From: Agroathelia rolfsii
Taxonomy: Eukaryota; Basidiomycota; Agaricomycetes; Amylocorticiales; Amylocorticiaceae
Assembly (NCBI GenBank): GCA_018343915.1
Contig: JABRWF010000001.1
Coordinates: forward strand, 4,154,001 to 4,218,000
DNA: 64,000 bases
Direction: 5' to 3'
Part shown: positions 35,898 through 46,854 of the stretch, piece by piece
How positions within the stretch are numbered: position 1 is the stretch's first letter
How the letters are laid out: every line of letters starts with the position of its first letter
Made by a program: the position numbers and the translations under genes
Notes under the pieces: model-generated
What the model was told of the DNA's origin: nothing
Database searches by the model: none
The model's input: only the letters and a program-made list of their open reading frames with translations

Positions 35898-36344
35898 TCA
35901 TCTGATTCTCATAACCTCTTGGACACCTTCTGAGAGACTTTCTCTACGAAGCTTATCATCTCGGAAACCTGCCACCGGTCTCTTTCTTGTGATCCTGAGA
36001 GCCTCACTGGCATCTACTACTAGTATCGTGGCCTCCAAGCAAGCCCCGACTACTGGAAGCAGTCCTTCTACATACTTTCTACCCTGCGAATAGACCGCCA
36101 TGCTGTAGTTGTTGTATCCTTCTTGATAAATCAGGAGGCAGCAGCTACTCAAATTTGAAAGAGTTCGGACCATTCCCTGACGTGCCACCGGGAGCGCGGA
36201 GTCACAGTATGATTGAAGTGAATTGGAAACGGGATTAAAGGGTGAAGTTGAACTTCTTGTACTAATGGAACTGGATGCAACTGTCATAGCATATATGATA
36301 ATTGGGCCCGAGTTGGCCGTCCTAGCCATGTTAAGGTTTGACAA
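35898..36344 (-). CDS. Possible small ORF of unknown function
   Basis: An uninterrupted 148-codon frame with a usable internal Met (MARTANSGPIIIYAMTVASS). The C-terminal half (VEGLLPVVGACLEATILVVD, then EALRITRKRPVAGF) is amphipathic and looks coding-like. No family recognised, no introns, and it lies in the promoter region of the reductase, divergent from it. It may be a chance frame. Confidence 0.25.
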   Translation of the reverse strand: MSNLNMARTANSGPIIIYAMTVASSSISTRSSTSPFNPVSNSLQSYCDSALPVARQGMVRTLSNLSSCCLLIYQEGYNNYSMAVYSQGRKYVEGLLPVVGACLEATILVVDASEALRITRKRPVAGFRDDKLRRESLSEGVQEVMRIR

Positions 36345-36510
36345 GACTCTCTTATAGTATATTAAATTTCAATAATACAGAATTCAACCATTTGAATGCA
36401 CATCTCGCCCGAGACAACCACTAGTTTCCCGGGAACGGCCATTTTTAATGATACGGCCGATACAGTTTAAGTACCGTTGGCAAGTGCCACCGCTGAACTC
36501 TGAGATCTGA

Positions 36511-36536
36511 GTACTAAGTACTAAGTACTAGGTACT
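36511..36536 (+). repeat. TACTAAG-type microsatellite
   Basis: Tandem GTACTAA units, about four with the last degenerate, lie some 160 bp upstream of the reductase start codon. Confidence 0.75.
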
Positions 36537-36692
36537 GAGTGGCTGCCTAAGCAAAGACGGTGTCAATCGGCTGTTAAATATTCGCGGCCGATAACTGCTT
36601 GTCCTTAGCCTAGCCTCTTGACTTTCTTCCCCATAAATTTCAGTCTGGTTTCCCCTGTCCAATACCGCCTGTACAAACAGATAGATCCCGCT

Positions 36693-39600
36693 ATGGCCAG
36701 AAGCGAACCCCATTGGCCACCTAAAGATGGCTCAATGTCAGTCTCTGAAGTCCTCGATTTCAATATGCAGTACAATCCCAACTTCCCGATGTTTCGATTT
36801 CTTGCTGCACCAAATTCCAATGAAATACTGGAGATATCTATGCTTGAACTCGGCAGGGCGTCCCATCGTGTCGCACATACAGTGTGCCCGGTTAACTCGT
36901 CGAAATTCGCCAACAGTAAATCGGAAGTAGTGGCAATCATAGCCACATTGGACAATGTACATTACTATTCTATCATCATGGGATTAATTAAAGCTGGATT
37001 GGTTGTAAGTTAATGCTACAATGGCAATGACCCCAAATATTGATATCTGCGTTTGATAGCCCTTCCCGATGTCGCCACGCAACTCAGCAGCGGGCATCGT
37101 CAGCATGCTACGCGCAACTGACTGCCACCGGATTCTGGCCACAAGATCAACCCTTTATGCCCTGTTAGATTCAGTGAAAATCGAAGTACAGCAATCGCAG
37201 CTTGATGCTGGCATTGACGGTAAAATATTCGAGCTGTCAATTGAAGAACCACCTAGATTTGATATATGTTATCCGAACTTGGGTCGAGAGTCTATCAAAG
37301 ATGCTTTCACGCCTTATCCTCGTCTTCCCAAGCCAAATATGGACTCAGTTGCCTTTTATATACATTCCTCTGGTAGTACTGGCCATCCAAAACCAATTGC
37401 ACAAATACACAGGATCATCATTATTTGGTGCAATTTACGTGAGTTATAGCTTTGAAAGTCTTGAAGAGACCAATATTCATCCTACTTATACTTCTTAGCT
37501 TGGGTGCAGGATCAATTGGAACTACACCCATCTCTTCGTCTCGCCACAATGGCCACGCCACCATTCCACATCATGGGTATGTTTCCATGTTTAACTCACT
37601 ACTGTTACAAACTCAACACATGTTTACAAGGTACTATGGTCGACCTCATCTTTCCGCTATTCGCTCTCAGGGGAGTCAATATGCTCACACCTGTCCGCGG
37701 TCTTGGGTTCGCGGAGATGCCTATAGTTCCAACAAGCGATGTGATACTTGAGCATGCGCGCAAGATAGGCACAAATGCGATCCTGACTATCCCTTCCTTC
37801 ATCGAAGCATGGGCGGAGTCCCCTGAAACGGTCAAGTACCTCAAGTCCATGGTCTATGTGGTTGGTCCTTAGTCTTCTTTTTAGCCCCAAACCAATACTT
37901 GGCTAGATGGAATAATAGCCCCAGCTGATTACAATATCTCCTTAATAGGGGTTTGGTGGAGGACCACTACCATATGAAAAAGGACAAGCTCTTGCTAAGG
38001 CTTCTGTCAAGATTCGACCTGGGTATGGTGGAACCGAGGTAACTTTAGTTTCATACATGGCCACTATATTCTACCATTTTGTCCTCCTCGTTCATCCCCG
38101 GTAATACGATATGATATCTAGATTGGCCCAATAACATACAGTCGCCTACCCGATGACTTGGAAAATGCCGATTGGAATTATGTTAAATTTAGTGAACGGG
38201 TTGATATTCACTGGGTACCGCAGGGAAACGGAACCTTTGAGCTGACGATTCGTGTGAGTAGGAGACATGTCTCTTTAACCTTGAATATACTCACTTGATA
38301 CATCTCCTTGAATATAATCACTGAGACAAAAGAATGTAGAGCTCTGAGAAGTATGATGTAGCCGTCGACAATATGGGCCTTCAAGATGTGAGGGGATACA
38401 CTACCTCAGACGTGTGGGCTCCACATCCTATAAAACCAGATCGGTTCAAGATGCGAGTACTATTACTTCTTCATCTTGCAAGAATCTAATATTTGTCCTT
38501 TCTTTAGTGTAGGGCGTGTAGATGATGTCATCACACTTGCTTTGGGCGAGAAAGTCGTGCCAAAACCAATCGAGGACGCGTTGTTAACGAGCCCGTTTAT
38601 TAAAACCGCTGTCGTTTTTGGAAGAGAGCGTCACCAAGCTGGCATACTTGTTATGCCCCGCCAGGGGGTAGCCGTAGAAACTGATAATCAGCGGAAGACA
38701 TTCGTATCTCATATTTGGTACGTTGCTCTATAGCATCGTTATCATGGACCATCAGTTGGAGAAACACAAAACTGACATAGAAGCTTTTCTTTGCGATGTA
38801 ATTTACTCGGATAGGCCAGTTATAGAGAAGATCAACGAGGATATTCCTGCATTTAGTCGTATCTTCCGCTCCATGGTTCTCATCACAACACCGGGGAAAC
38901 CAGTCTTGTTTACCGAAAAGGGTACGGTTAAGAAGAAGGCGACAATCCAAGTATATGAACAAGAGATCAATGCACTGTAAGTCAAAGCACTAAATGGAAA
39001 CCGGATGTTTATTCTTTAATTGTGTCTCCTTCTTCTTTTCGACACTTTATCTGATAAAAACAACTCTACAGTTATGAAAAGATTGAGAAGGGCGCCAATC
39101 AAGAAACAGACAGCCAGTTCCAGCCCCCGCATGAATGGACCAAGTCTGGCCTTCTCTCCTGGTTACGTATGCAAACGAAAGATCTGGTATCGGTGGATTT
39201 CCTGGACATGGACAAAGACCTTTTTGCGAGTGGATTAGACAGGTGACATGTCTTCTTATTATAAATAATCAGCTATGGATCAACTCAAAAAAATCTCAAA
39301 TAGTCTAAGCTCAACGTTCTTGCGTAATCGTATTATCTGGGCTTTGCAATCGCAATTGATTGTCAAAGAAATACCAATGTCAGATGTGCCCGCTAACATC
39401 ATTTACCACAACCCGACACTAAAGCATTTGGCGACATTCATGATTGACGCTCTCGAAGGAGAAACGAAACCAGAATCCGTGCAGGACGATGTGGCCTCAT
39501 GGGCGCACATTGAACGGGCCGTGGAACAGTACTCCGTCGGACACAGGCAACTTTCTTTAGAATCACGAAAGTCAAAGAGCGAAGTCTTAACTCCTGCCGT

Positions 39601-40978
39601 TGTGCTATTGACGGGCTCAACAGGAAACTTGGGCTCGTACTTGCTCTCAACACTTGTTCGCGACGATCGTGTAGACCGCATTTACTGCCTTAATCGGTCG
39701 ACCAGTTTCAAGGCAAGCTTGAGACAGAGACAGGGAAAGACTCTCGAAGAACTAGGTCTAGATACGGGCATACTGGCATCGCCCAAAGTCATCCTATTGG
39801 AGGGAGATCTGACTCAAGATAAATTTGGGCTGGTAGATGAAATTTATGCACAAGTATGTATTCTATTTTGATGAGCAAGTCATGCATGGATATTCATAAT
39901 GTTTATCTCTCCAATAGATCCATTCTTCCATCACTGTCATTATTCACAACTCATGGCGACTAGATTTTAACTTGTCGCTATCTTCTTTCGAGCCTCTCTT
40001 GGACGCAACGCGCAATATGGTGAAAACGGCGTTGACGATGACAAACGCAGAGCGCCTACGGTTCTTTTTCATGTCCTCCATTTCTGCTGTTCAATCCTGG
40101 CCGTTTTCACTAGGCAAGGTTCCTGAAAATTCGAAGATAGAGTCTAAATATGCTATTGGGATGGGGTACGGCGAGAGCAAATATGTTGCTGAACGTGTAC
40201 GTTGTATTGAACTTTGTCGCCCATTTTCTTGACAGGATCAGTTGATCTAAATGGTTTTGACCTAGATTGTTGGGGAAAGCGGGTTACACGCAACCTCATT
40301 GCGAATAGGACAAGTCGTGCACCCGTCATGGGCAATGAATGATTGGTTTCCTATTCTGATAAAGTCTGGCATCCAAATGGGTTCCCTACCAACTACTACT
40401 GGTGTACGTACTCTCCTCTACCCGGTTGCTGCAAATGCTGATCAGGAATTGTTATATACTCAAATGCTAGCTCGTTACCTGGATTCCTGCACAAATAGTT
40501 TCGAATGCCATAGTCGATGACATATTCTTGCGGCAGCATTACCGATCAGAAACGCTTCATCTCGTGCACCCTAAGCCAATACTATGGAATGAAGTGATTG
40601 AACTAGTATGTACAGTAGTTAACGAAAAACGCCCCGGACGTAGACTTGTACTCGTATCTGCCCCAGAATGGCTGAAAGAGCTCGAGGATCTAGGACAGAA
40701 TGAAGAGGCGATACGTACTTTGGTGAGTGACTTCAAGCTTCTCCTCTGCTTGATAAAGTAGCTGACGTATTAGATTTAATAAGCCTGCTATTAAATTACT
40801 AGACTTCTTTTCACGAATGTTCAATGGCCAGGTAATTGATACGGAGGAAGTAGGAGGCGTTCCTGGTTTTGTCTGCGATAGGATGCAGCAAATCAGCCCC
40901 TCGTTGGAACATTTACAGCCACTAAACAAGGACGATGTTAAGGCATGGGTATTGTACTGGGCCTCTAGAGGCCTATAG
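36693..40978 (+). CDS. NRPS-like adenylation-thiolation-reductase enzyme (carboxylic acid reductase type)
   Basis: About 15 exons encode roughly 1100 residues. Adenylation domain: HSSGSTGHPKPIAQIHR (A3, 37364 on), MATPPFHIMGMFPC, FGGGPLPYEKGQ, IRPGYGGTE (A5), GRVDDVITLALGEKVVPKPI (A8) and GTVKKKATIQVY with the A10-type lysine. Thiolation domain: DLFASGLDSLSSTFLRNRII, whose phosphopantetheine Ser codon (AG at 39241-39242 plus T at 39304) is split by a 61-nt intron. Reductase domain: VVLLTGSTGNLGSYLLSTLV (NAD(P)H-binding Rossmann), MSSISAVQSW, GYGESKYVAE with the Tyr/Lys pair, and IPAQIVSNAIVDD. No condensation domain. Family enzymes adenylate a carboxylic acid, load it on the thiolation arm and release it reductively as an aldehyde. 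Start chosen at MARSEPHWPPKDGSM. An in-frame Met at 36618 is possible. Confidence 0.9.
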
Positions 40979-41706
40979 CTGCCAAGCATGTTATCTGTGA
41001 CATTGTACTTGAATGCTTATGAGAATATTAAATCGCCACGTCGACGATTAAGAGGGTTTGTTCAGCCTATTGTTCGTCCCAGTCATATATTTCGCCATAA
41101 CCATTAGTCCTGTGCTTGTACACATCTAGCGGGACGAAGACTACTGATAAAGCTGGCCCTTTGGAGACCAAAAAAACTAAAGTATTAGTATACTCGCCGG
41201 TTAAGCTTCCACATCGCTTGATTGATAATTGGCTTAGAGCAGCCTTTGTGCCGAGCCCAACGTAACGTCCCAACTTTGAGAATCGAGATACGGTAATAAT
41301 GTTCAACAATGCTTGCAATCGCGATTACGATCATGTTATGGCCATAGTATCAGCATCCTTTTCTTATATTATACTAATAGATTATAAGAAACAGACTTTT
41401 GGTTCTTTTCAAGTTACATTGAGTTGCTTCTTATTGCAAGGGTACACTTACATTTTCGCACCTATTATGTCTTGTCACCTCTCGGCCGTACGCCAGGACC
41501 ACTGCCACTTGTCCAGTTTTCAGCAGACTCAGTCAGCCTCCGATTCCTCTCCGTCGCCAAAGGTTATTACTGCAAGCTTGGGCTTATCCCTCGCTGAGCT
41601 CACGACAATATCTCGGTGAGCGAATTTGTTATGTCAATAATTTCACCCCGAAGCTTGATAACAACTCGAAATACCTAGTTGCTGACGTAGTTAATTCTAA
41701 ATACGA

Positions 41707-41930
41707 TTTTCTTGAATCCGAATATTTGAGCCGTAGGCAAGTGTCGTCGTTCCGTTCTGTCTTGGTATTGTACTCTGTCCCATTTTTCTCTTCACGAAAA
41801 TTTATTGTCGTTCTAGCATAAATACATGTAGTTTTTCACTCGATGTACAACATGCGCAAATACCCCTACACGTAGCCAATTCACCGATTTAATCGAGTTA
41901 GGCTGCGTGCCGCGTCCAATTTTAACAGTT
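41707..41930 (+). repeat. ~224-bp dispersed repeat, copy 2
   Basis: Same motif order and orientation as 30245-30467 (TTGAATCCGAAT, GTCTTGGT, ACTCGATGTAC, TACCCCTAC, TTAGGCTGCGTGC, TTTTAAC). The two copies lie outside the methyltransferase and reductase genes, about 2.7 kb and 0.7 kb from them. Confidence 0.65.
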
Positions 41931-42279
41931 ATTGCTGTTCTGAGCAAATAATTATCACGTACGAGTATGACTTCGTTGCCTACAAGGCATAGAAGTGGGT
42001 ATGGGCTTCTTTTTGAGGTCACTAGGACTTCGGATCCACAGCTACCATACTCATGGATCGGCTAGAAAATAACAACAAGGCCGTCAAGGTAACGAGGTCT
42101 CAGATTGCACCCTATCATACCTGAAAAAGATTTCCTTTGCCGACTCAGGGGCTCCGAGAGCAATATGGTGCCGTCTAGCCTTTCCATATATCGAGCTTTG
42201 GACGTTTTGAACGTTTGAACATCTGGCAGGAGAGATGAACATAGCACATTATAGCTGATAGCCTTAAACCTTTCACGTT

Positions 42280-42281
<2 letters not shown>

Positions 42282-42310
<29 letters not shown>
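42282..42310 (+). repeat. T29 homopolymer
   Basis: An uninterrupted run of 29 T in non-coding DNA. It could be the tail of a retro-element copy on the minus strand, but no such element is recognised beside it. Confidence 0.85.
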
Positions 42311-43561
42311 CGTTCATTACCCTCATAATCCAGAAAAAAGACTCGTATGGACCAGGCATATCCATATCTATCACTGAAAACAATGAATGATTGAGCCGTC
42401 TATACGGAAGAGGAAAATCATATGTAAGTCCAAACACCACCTCTTCTTATCACGTCGTGGCTACCGCGTGTTAAGGAGAAAAACCAATGAAAAATATGGA
42501 AACTAGTGGATGAGAAACAAGACGGCCGATCCTTGACTCCATCAGAATTTGAGCGCCAAATGTGAAGGTTGAAGAGGTCATTTATACTCAGCAAGACGGC
42601 ATGAGGAGTGATGACCCAGAAAGTTGGTACACAAGATGTCGGTAGAGGAAAGGGAGTTGAAATACAAGGATATTTAGGAAAACAAAAGCAATCACATGAT
42701 TATTCACATGGTGATGGTGCAAACTGGCTGGCAAATTTTGGACGATGGATGATGTTCGTCCTCCCTAGATATTGTCGACTTTGACTTACGGCCCAGATAT
42801 TAACTTCTGTATTCTATCTTCAACTACAGAGGCAATTTGCGCAACAAAGCAAGCAGACGCTCGATTACGACAATTTGTCATCGCTGTGACTGGAGAGGCT
42901 TGCCGGACCGCATGTCATCAACGCTGCGCGAAGCGAGGCATAAACAGCTGCCGTGGTCCGTGCGTACAGCATCAGCACAGGATTCAATAGTATATTTCTT
43001 ATGACAGCCACCTCTTTCCCAAGTCACCGGAAAAAGTAAGGCTTATATAAGCTATTATGTGATTTTGTGAACGATGAAGTGTGTGTCCATGTGGGTGCAT
43101 GGCGTGTCAGGCAGAGCCTCAGGCCACGGCCGGCATCCTAAAAGACCAGCGCAGTTACCTTTACCAGTCAGTAAACTAGCATATGTTGCTGGCCTATCTT
43201 GTGGTCCGGTTGACCAAGCAGCATTGGTACGGTTATTGCGGAGATATGGTATTTTTTAGGGGCTTGCTTTATGGTGGATCGAGGTAGCGGCAAAGAAATA
43301 TTCAAGCTGGCCAATGGCAGGCAAACAAACGTACTTCGACGGGCGAGCCGGCAGGACTAACCGGATTTAGGACGCATAGCTCAGCGGTCCTTGCTTTACC
43401 ACTTCACATCATCACATGAAGACATGCGCCCTGGAGCGACAGCCTCAGGCCTCCCTCTCGATGTTCACACTCTTGTCATAATAAACGATGCCCTGCTTCT
43501 TCGTCACTGGAAATGGTTTTTGTAGCTCGAATTGGCCAAATAATTATGTGGACACAGCTGG

Positions 43562-43569
43562 CTATAAAG
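43562..43569 (+). promoter_or_regulatory. TATA box of the HMG-box gene
   Basis: CTATAAAG lies 287 bp before the ATG, followed by a pyrimidine-rich leader. Confidence 0.5.
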
Positions 43570-43856
43570 CAGGTCGATTTTGCGACCCATTGCAGCCCAC
43601 ATCCGCTCCTCCCAGCGCCTTCCTCTCCCTCCTCGCCTCATAAGACCACCAGACATACCCCTCTTCTCTGTTGCAAACTGTACTAGCTCATAGGCACTAT
43701 GAACCCCAGCCCCAGTATGAACCATGCAAATCGTCTTCCCATATTCCTAGTTGCTGACTGTCACCACCATCGTGGTTAGGTCATATCACCTCATCCATCG
43801 ACTCATCACCTTCGACATCCTCGCTCCCGTCCATCCATGTTCCCGATGGAGTCTCT

Positions 43857-45094
43857 ATGGATCTTGTTAAAAGTATTGTCAATGGACATGTATGGGATCC
43901 ATCCAGGCACCCGAGGAAAACTCCGCCGCGTCCAATGAATAAATTCATCCTCTACAGAAGCTACTTCATCAAAGACAAGTACGGGAGGCTTGAGGGTAAT
44001 GGGCAGAAAAATGCTAGCACTGAGGCTGGTCTAGTTTGGAAGAAAATGCCGGTTAAGGACAAGGAGTTTTGGGCTGCCCTGGCGGAGGATATCAAGACAC
44101 GGCATAGATCCCGATTCCCTCAGTACAAGTTCAATCCCAGGGATGCAAAAGATATCAAAAGACGTGGGCGCAAGAGAAAACAGGCTTCAGGTAATAAAAC
44201 TCCTTCACGCTCTCTCTCCATGATCATTTCTCATCATTTATTCTCTAAAAAGTGTCTCCCAGCACATCTTCTTCCGGGTTTTCGCCTCCCAGCTCTTCCG
44301 ATAACGAGCTCTCGTCTTCTCAGAATACCCCGGTCCGGACGACGACGTCGATTCCTCTCCCATACGTGCCAGGAGTGGCCCAAATCCCTTTCCACTTGGA
44401 TCCTGATCAGCAAACACAATACTGTTCCGCAACGTTTGGCTCGACAGATGGTTATGATGACCAACCCTTTCAGAACGTGCAATATACCCACTTGGAATAT
44501 CCTGCCTGTCCTTCAGGTGTTTCCACTGTGGACACCATGTACACCAACCCGTCTGCGCATACCAATAGCAATTTCATTCCCATGCTTCCCCACCATGCAC
44601 AATTCACTTGGGATGACTCCCCGGACAACGTCAGCCTCCCTCTAATGGATACGTACTCCCCAGAGCCATCAGAGCCATCTCCATCCGATACCTCATCTCA
44701 ATATCCCCCTGCACTGGTTCGGGCAGCGCCTGTTGCTCTTCCTCCTACCTCTCATCTAGACCTCCCTGCCCTCTGTGCGACGATGGAGTCACTCCTTACT
44801 CCCACCCTAATACCCGATGTTGACTTCGACATCCAGCCAACTTTCAATAATTACGTGCCCCCATTGGTTTTTGATCCATCGATCGCGGCCACTCCATATG
44901 AAGTGATCGACATGACGATTAGGGTACCCTCGCCGGACTATACATCTTTCCTCAATTTGAACACGTTCTCAAATCCGGCCACAGTTGATTCGGCGTATGA
45001 CGATTCTCCTGGTCTCTGTTGGTCCGAGTCCAACTACATGTACAATAAATCTATCCTCGGCTCTCTCGATCACGTTCAATTTGGCTTCTATTGA
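43857..45094 (+). CDS. HMG-box transcription factor (MATA_HMG type)
   Basis: Two exons (43857-44190, 44253-45094) give about 391 residues. The HMG box lies at residues 23-100: PPRPMNKFILYRSYFIKDKY, AGLVWKKMPVKDKEFWAALA and RHRSRFPQYKFNPRD, followed by a basic stretch KDIKRRGRKRKQ, the usual DNA-binding tail and nuclear signal of sequence-specific HMG proteins. The remaining ~280 residues are Ser/Pro/Thr-rich, acidic in places and low in complexity, as expected for an activation region. The box resembles the mating-type and sexual-development HMG factors of basidiomycetes, but these cannot be told apart by eye and no pheromone-receptor or homeodomain genes lie nearby. It is the only DNA-binding regulator near the A-T-R locus, 2.9 kb away. 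Regulation of that locus is conjecture. Confidence 0.9.
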
Positions 45095-46854
45095 GCCTCT
45101 CTTTCTTTTAATATCATAACTGCCTCAATGGTATTTTTCTTTGATTTTTTCTTTCTCTCATTTCGTAATTATGATATGGGAACCCAGCAGGTCTCGGTTG
45201 TATTATCAGTGCACTACTAATTGTTCCCACAATTTTCATTCGCTCTATCCTTGTTTCTTGGGTTGTGTATCCTTGCCTAGTTTTATCGTTTTTATCGTTT
45301 GCCAATGTTAACCTCCTACTTTTCTGGAATTGATTCATATATATCTCAAGCGATCGTATCGAATTGATTGTGGTGTCGATTGGGAGTTGCATATCAAGTG
45401 AGGATGCTTAGCCATAGTTGAGCCACAATGTGACGGTTGTTACGAGATCGAACAATGAAATAACAGGCACAAGGGTTTTTTCAAAGCTACTGTATCGCAC
45501 ACAGAGCAGACAGGTATTTATACTAAAATACTATCTCCTCCCAAATCCATCGTCCACATGCAACAGATAAGAAATACGACTGAGCATCACCAAGCGTGAG
45601 AGAATATGAAATTACTAACGAACGCCCGCTGCCCTGCAGCGCGGCGTGACCGATCTGACATAGCGGGGCCGTGACAAGCAACGCTGCGCCGTTATTCATT
45701 CTCATCGAAGTTCGGGCGCAAATAATAGCAGGCTTTCGATGATGAGAATATCATGCTTACTATTGCATCTCCCTGTTGATGTGAAAAGGATACTTAGTCA
45801 GTAATGATGCATTGAATGTGTATCAGTCAAACAGCCTCATTCAATACGTTTATGATGCCATCAATACATCCACGCCCATCCGCACTGGCATCAATTAATA
45901 GGCTAGTATTCTTGAGTCTTGGGTCTTGAACTTGAGCTTTTGAGATTTCGTGCATACCAAAAACTAATATTAGGTATGGTGGCTTCATTAGTGAGCAATT
46001 AACTTCCATTGGTTTAGTAGCCATTCGCCATCTCGGGCTTTACCCACTCCGTATGCTCTGGGAGGTATAGTCGCTACATTGATCGGATGATAATAAAGTT
46101 GACTCTTAATTAAAATCGTGACATCAGGTTATCCATTCGCTTGATATATCATTTCAACTTGATATTCGTTTTGCCCAACTTGAAGCCCATCACGAACAAC
46201 ATCCGGGTCGAGGCAGTCGGATCATTCTCACTCTGACACTGAGCTTAAGTTAACCCCATTATGCACAAGTATCCACTTTATGTTCCGCTTACTCAGAAGT
46301 AGAATTGCAAGTGATCGTTATCTCTCCAGCAGTCAAAATAAAACTAAATCAAGCTCACCCTCATGCGCTTGTATTCCTTGGCATCCAGGCCAGGAAATGT
46401 TTCGCAACAACATGTGAATACTACCAGTATCGCCTTATGGGCAATGTGTTTCCGCCGAAGGCTAACTCCGTACTCGACGGGGGATGCAGGCGTAGTACTA
46501 GAAGTACTTCAAACCTATGGGTGCCCTCCAGCTTGTGAATATATCAGTCTCGTCCTCTAAGCATCGCGATTGATTTCGAGTATAATTTTCAAATTGAGTT
46601 CAAGTTCTGAATCGTTATGCTGATGTAGGTTATGCTACAAGACTATAGTGGTATTGGACTTTAGACTAGTCTATATTATGTGCACATGATTTTTATATCA
46701 CAACATGATATAAATAGCCCTTAGATCTGGCAGTGGCGTACCTCAACCGCCCCTTGTTTCCCTATAAAACGAACGTACCACTGGCTGTAGATCCGCCGAG
46801 CAGGCTTCACATTAATTGCTCTCGCGAAGGATACTACGGCCTATATATTCGATT
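45095..46854. other. Intergenic region, 1.76 kb
   Basis: Covers the 3' flank of the HMG-box gene and the promoter of the DUF6534 gene. No gene or clear element. Open frames are short and unsupported. Confidence 0.5.
46709..46716 (+). promoter_or_regulatory. TATA box of the DUF6534 gene
   Basis: TATAAATA lies about 139 bp before the ATG at 46855. The sequence is close to the eukaryotic consensus. Confidence 0.5.

Larger units (their letters stand above)
35132..36692. other. Region between methyltransferase and reductase genes
   Basis: This should hold the reductase promoter. The segment 35340-35690 is strikingly purine-rich on the plus strand and ends in a GACAAGAC/GTCTTGTC palindrome near 35678-35695. 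An open frame on the minus strand (35898-36344) is listed separately. A TACTAAG microsatellite lies at 36511-36536. Confidence 0.5.
40979..43856. other. Intergenic region between reductase and HMG-box gene
   Basis: No supported gene in 2.9 kb. It carries the second copy of the ~224-bp repeat (41707-41930) and a 29-nt T-run (42282-42310). The right end (43500-43856) is the promoter and pyrimidine-rich leader of the HMG-box gene. Confidence 0.5.

Noticed and set aside
39243..39272. A 30-nt intron ending at AATCAG in the thiolation domain.
   Set aside because: Too short, and it leaves extra residues before the conserved SLSSTFLRNRI. The 61-nt intron ending AAATAG gives the family motif exactly.
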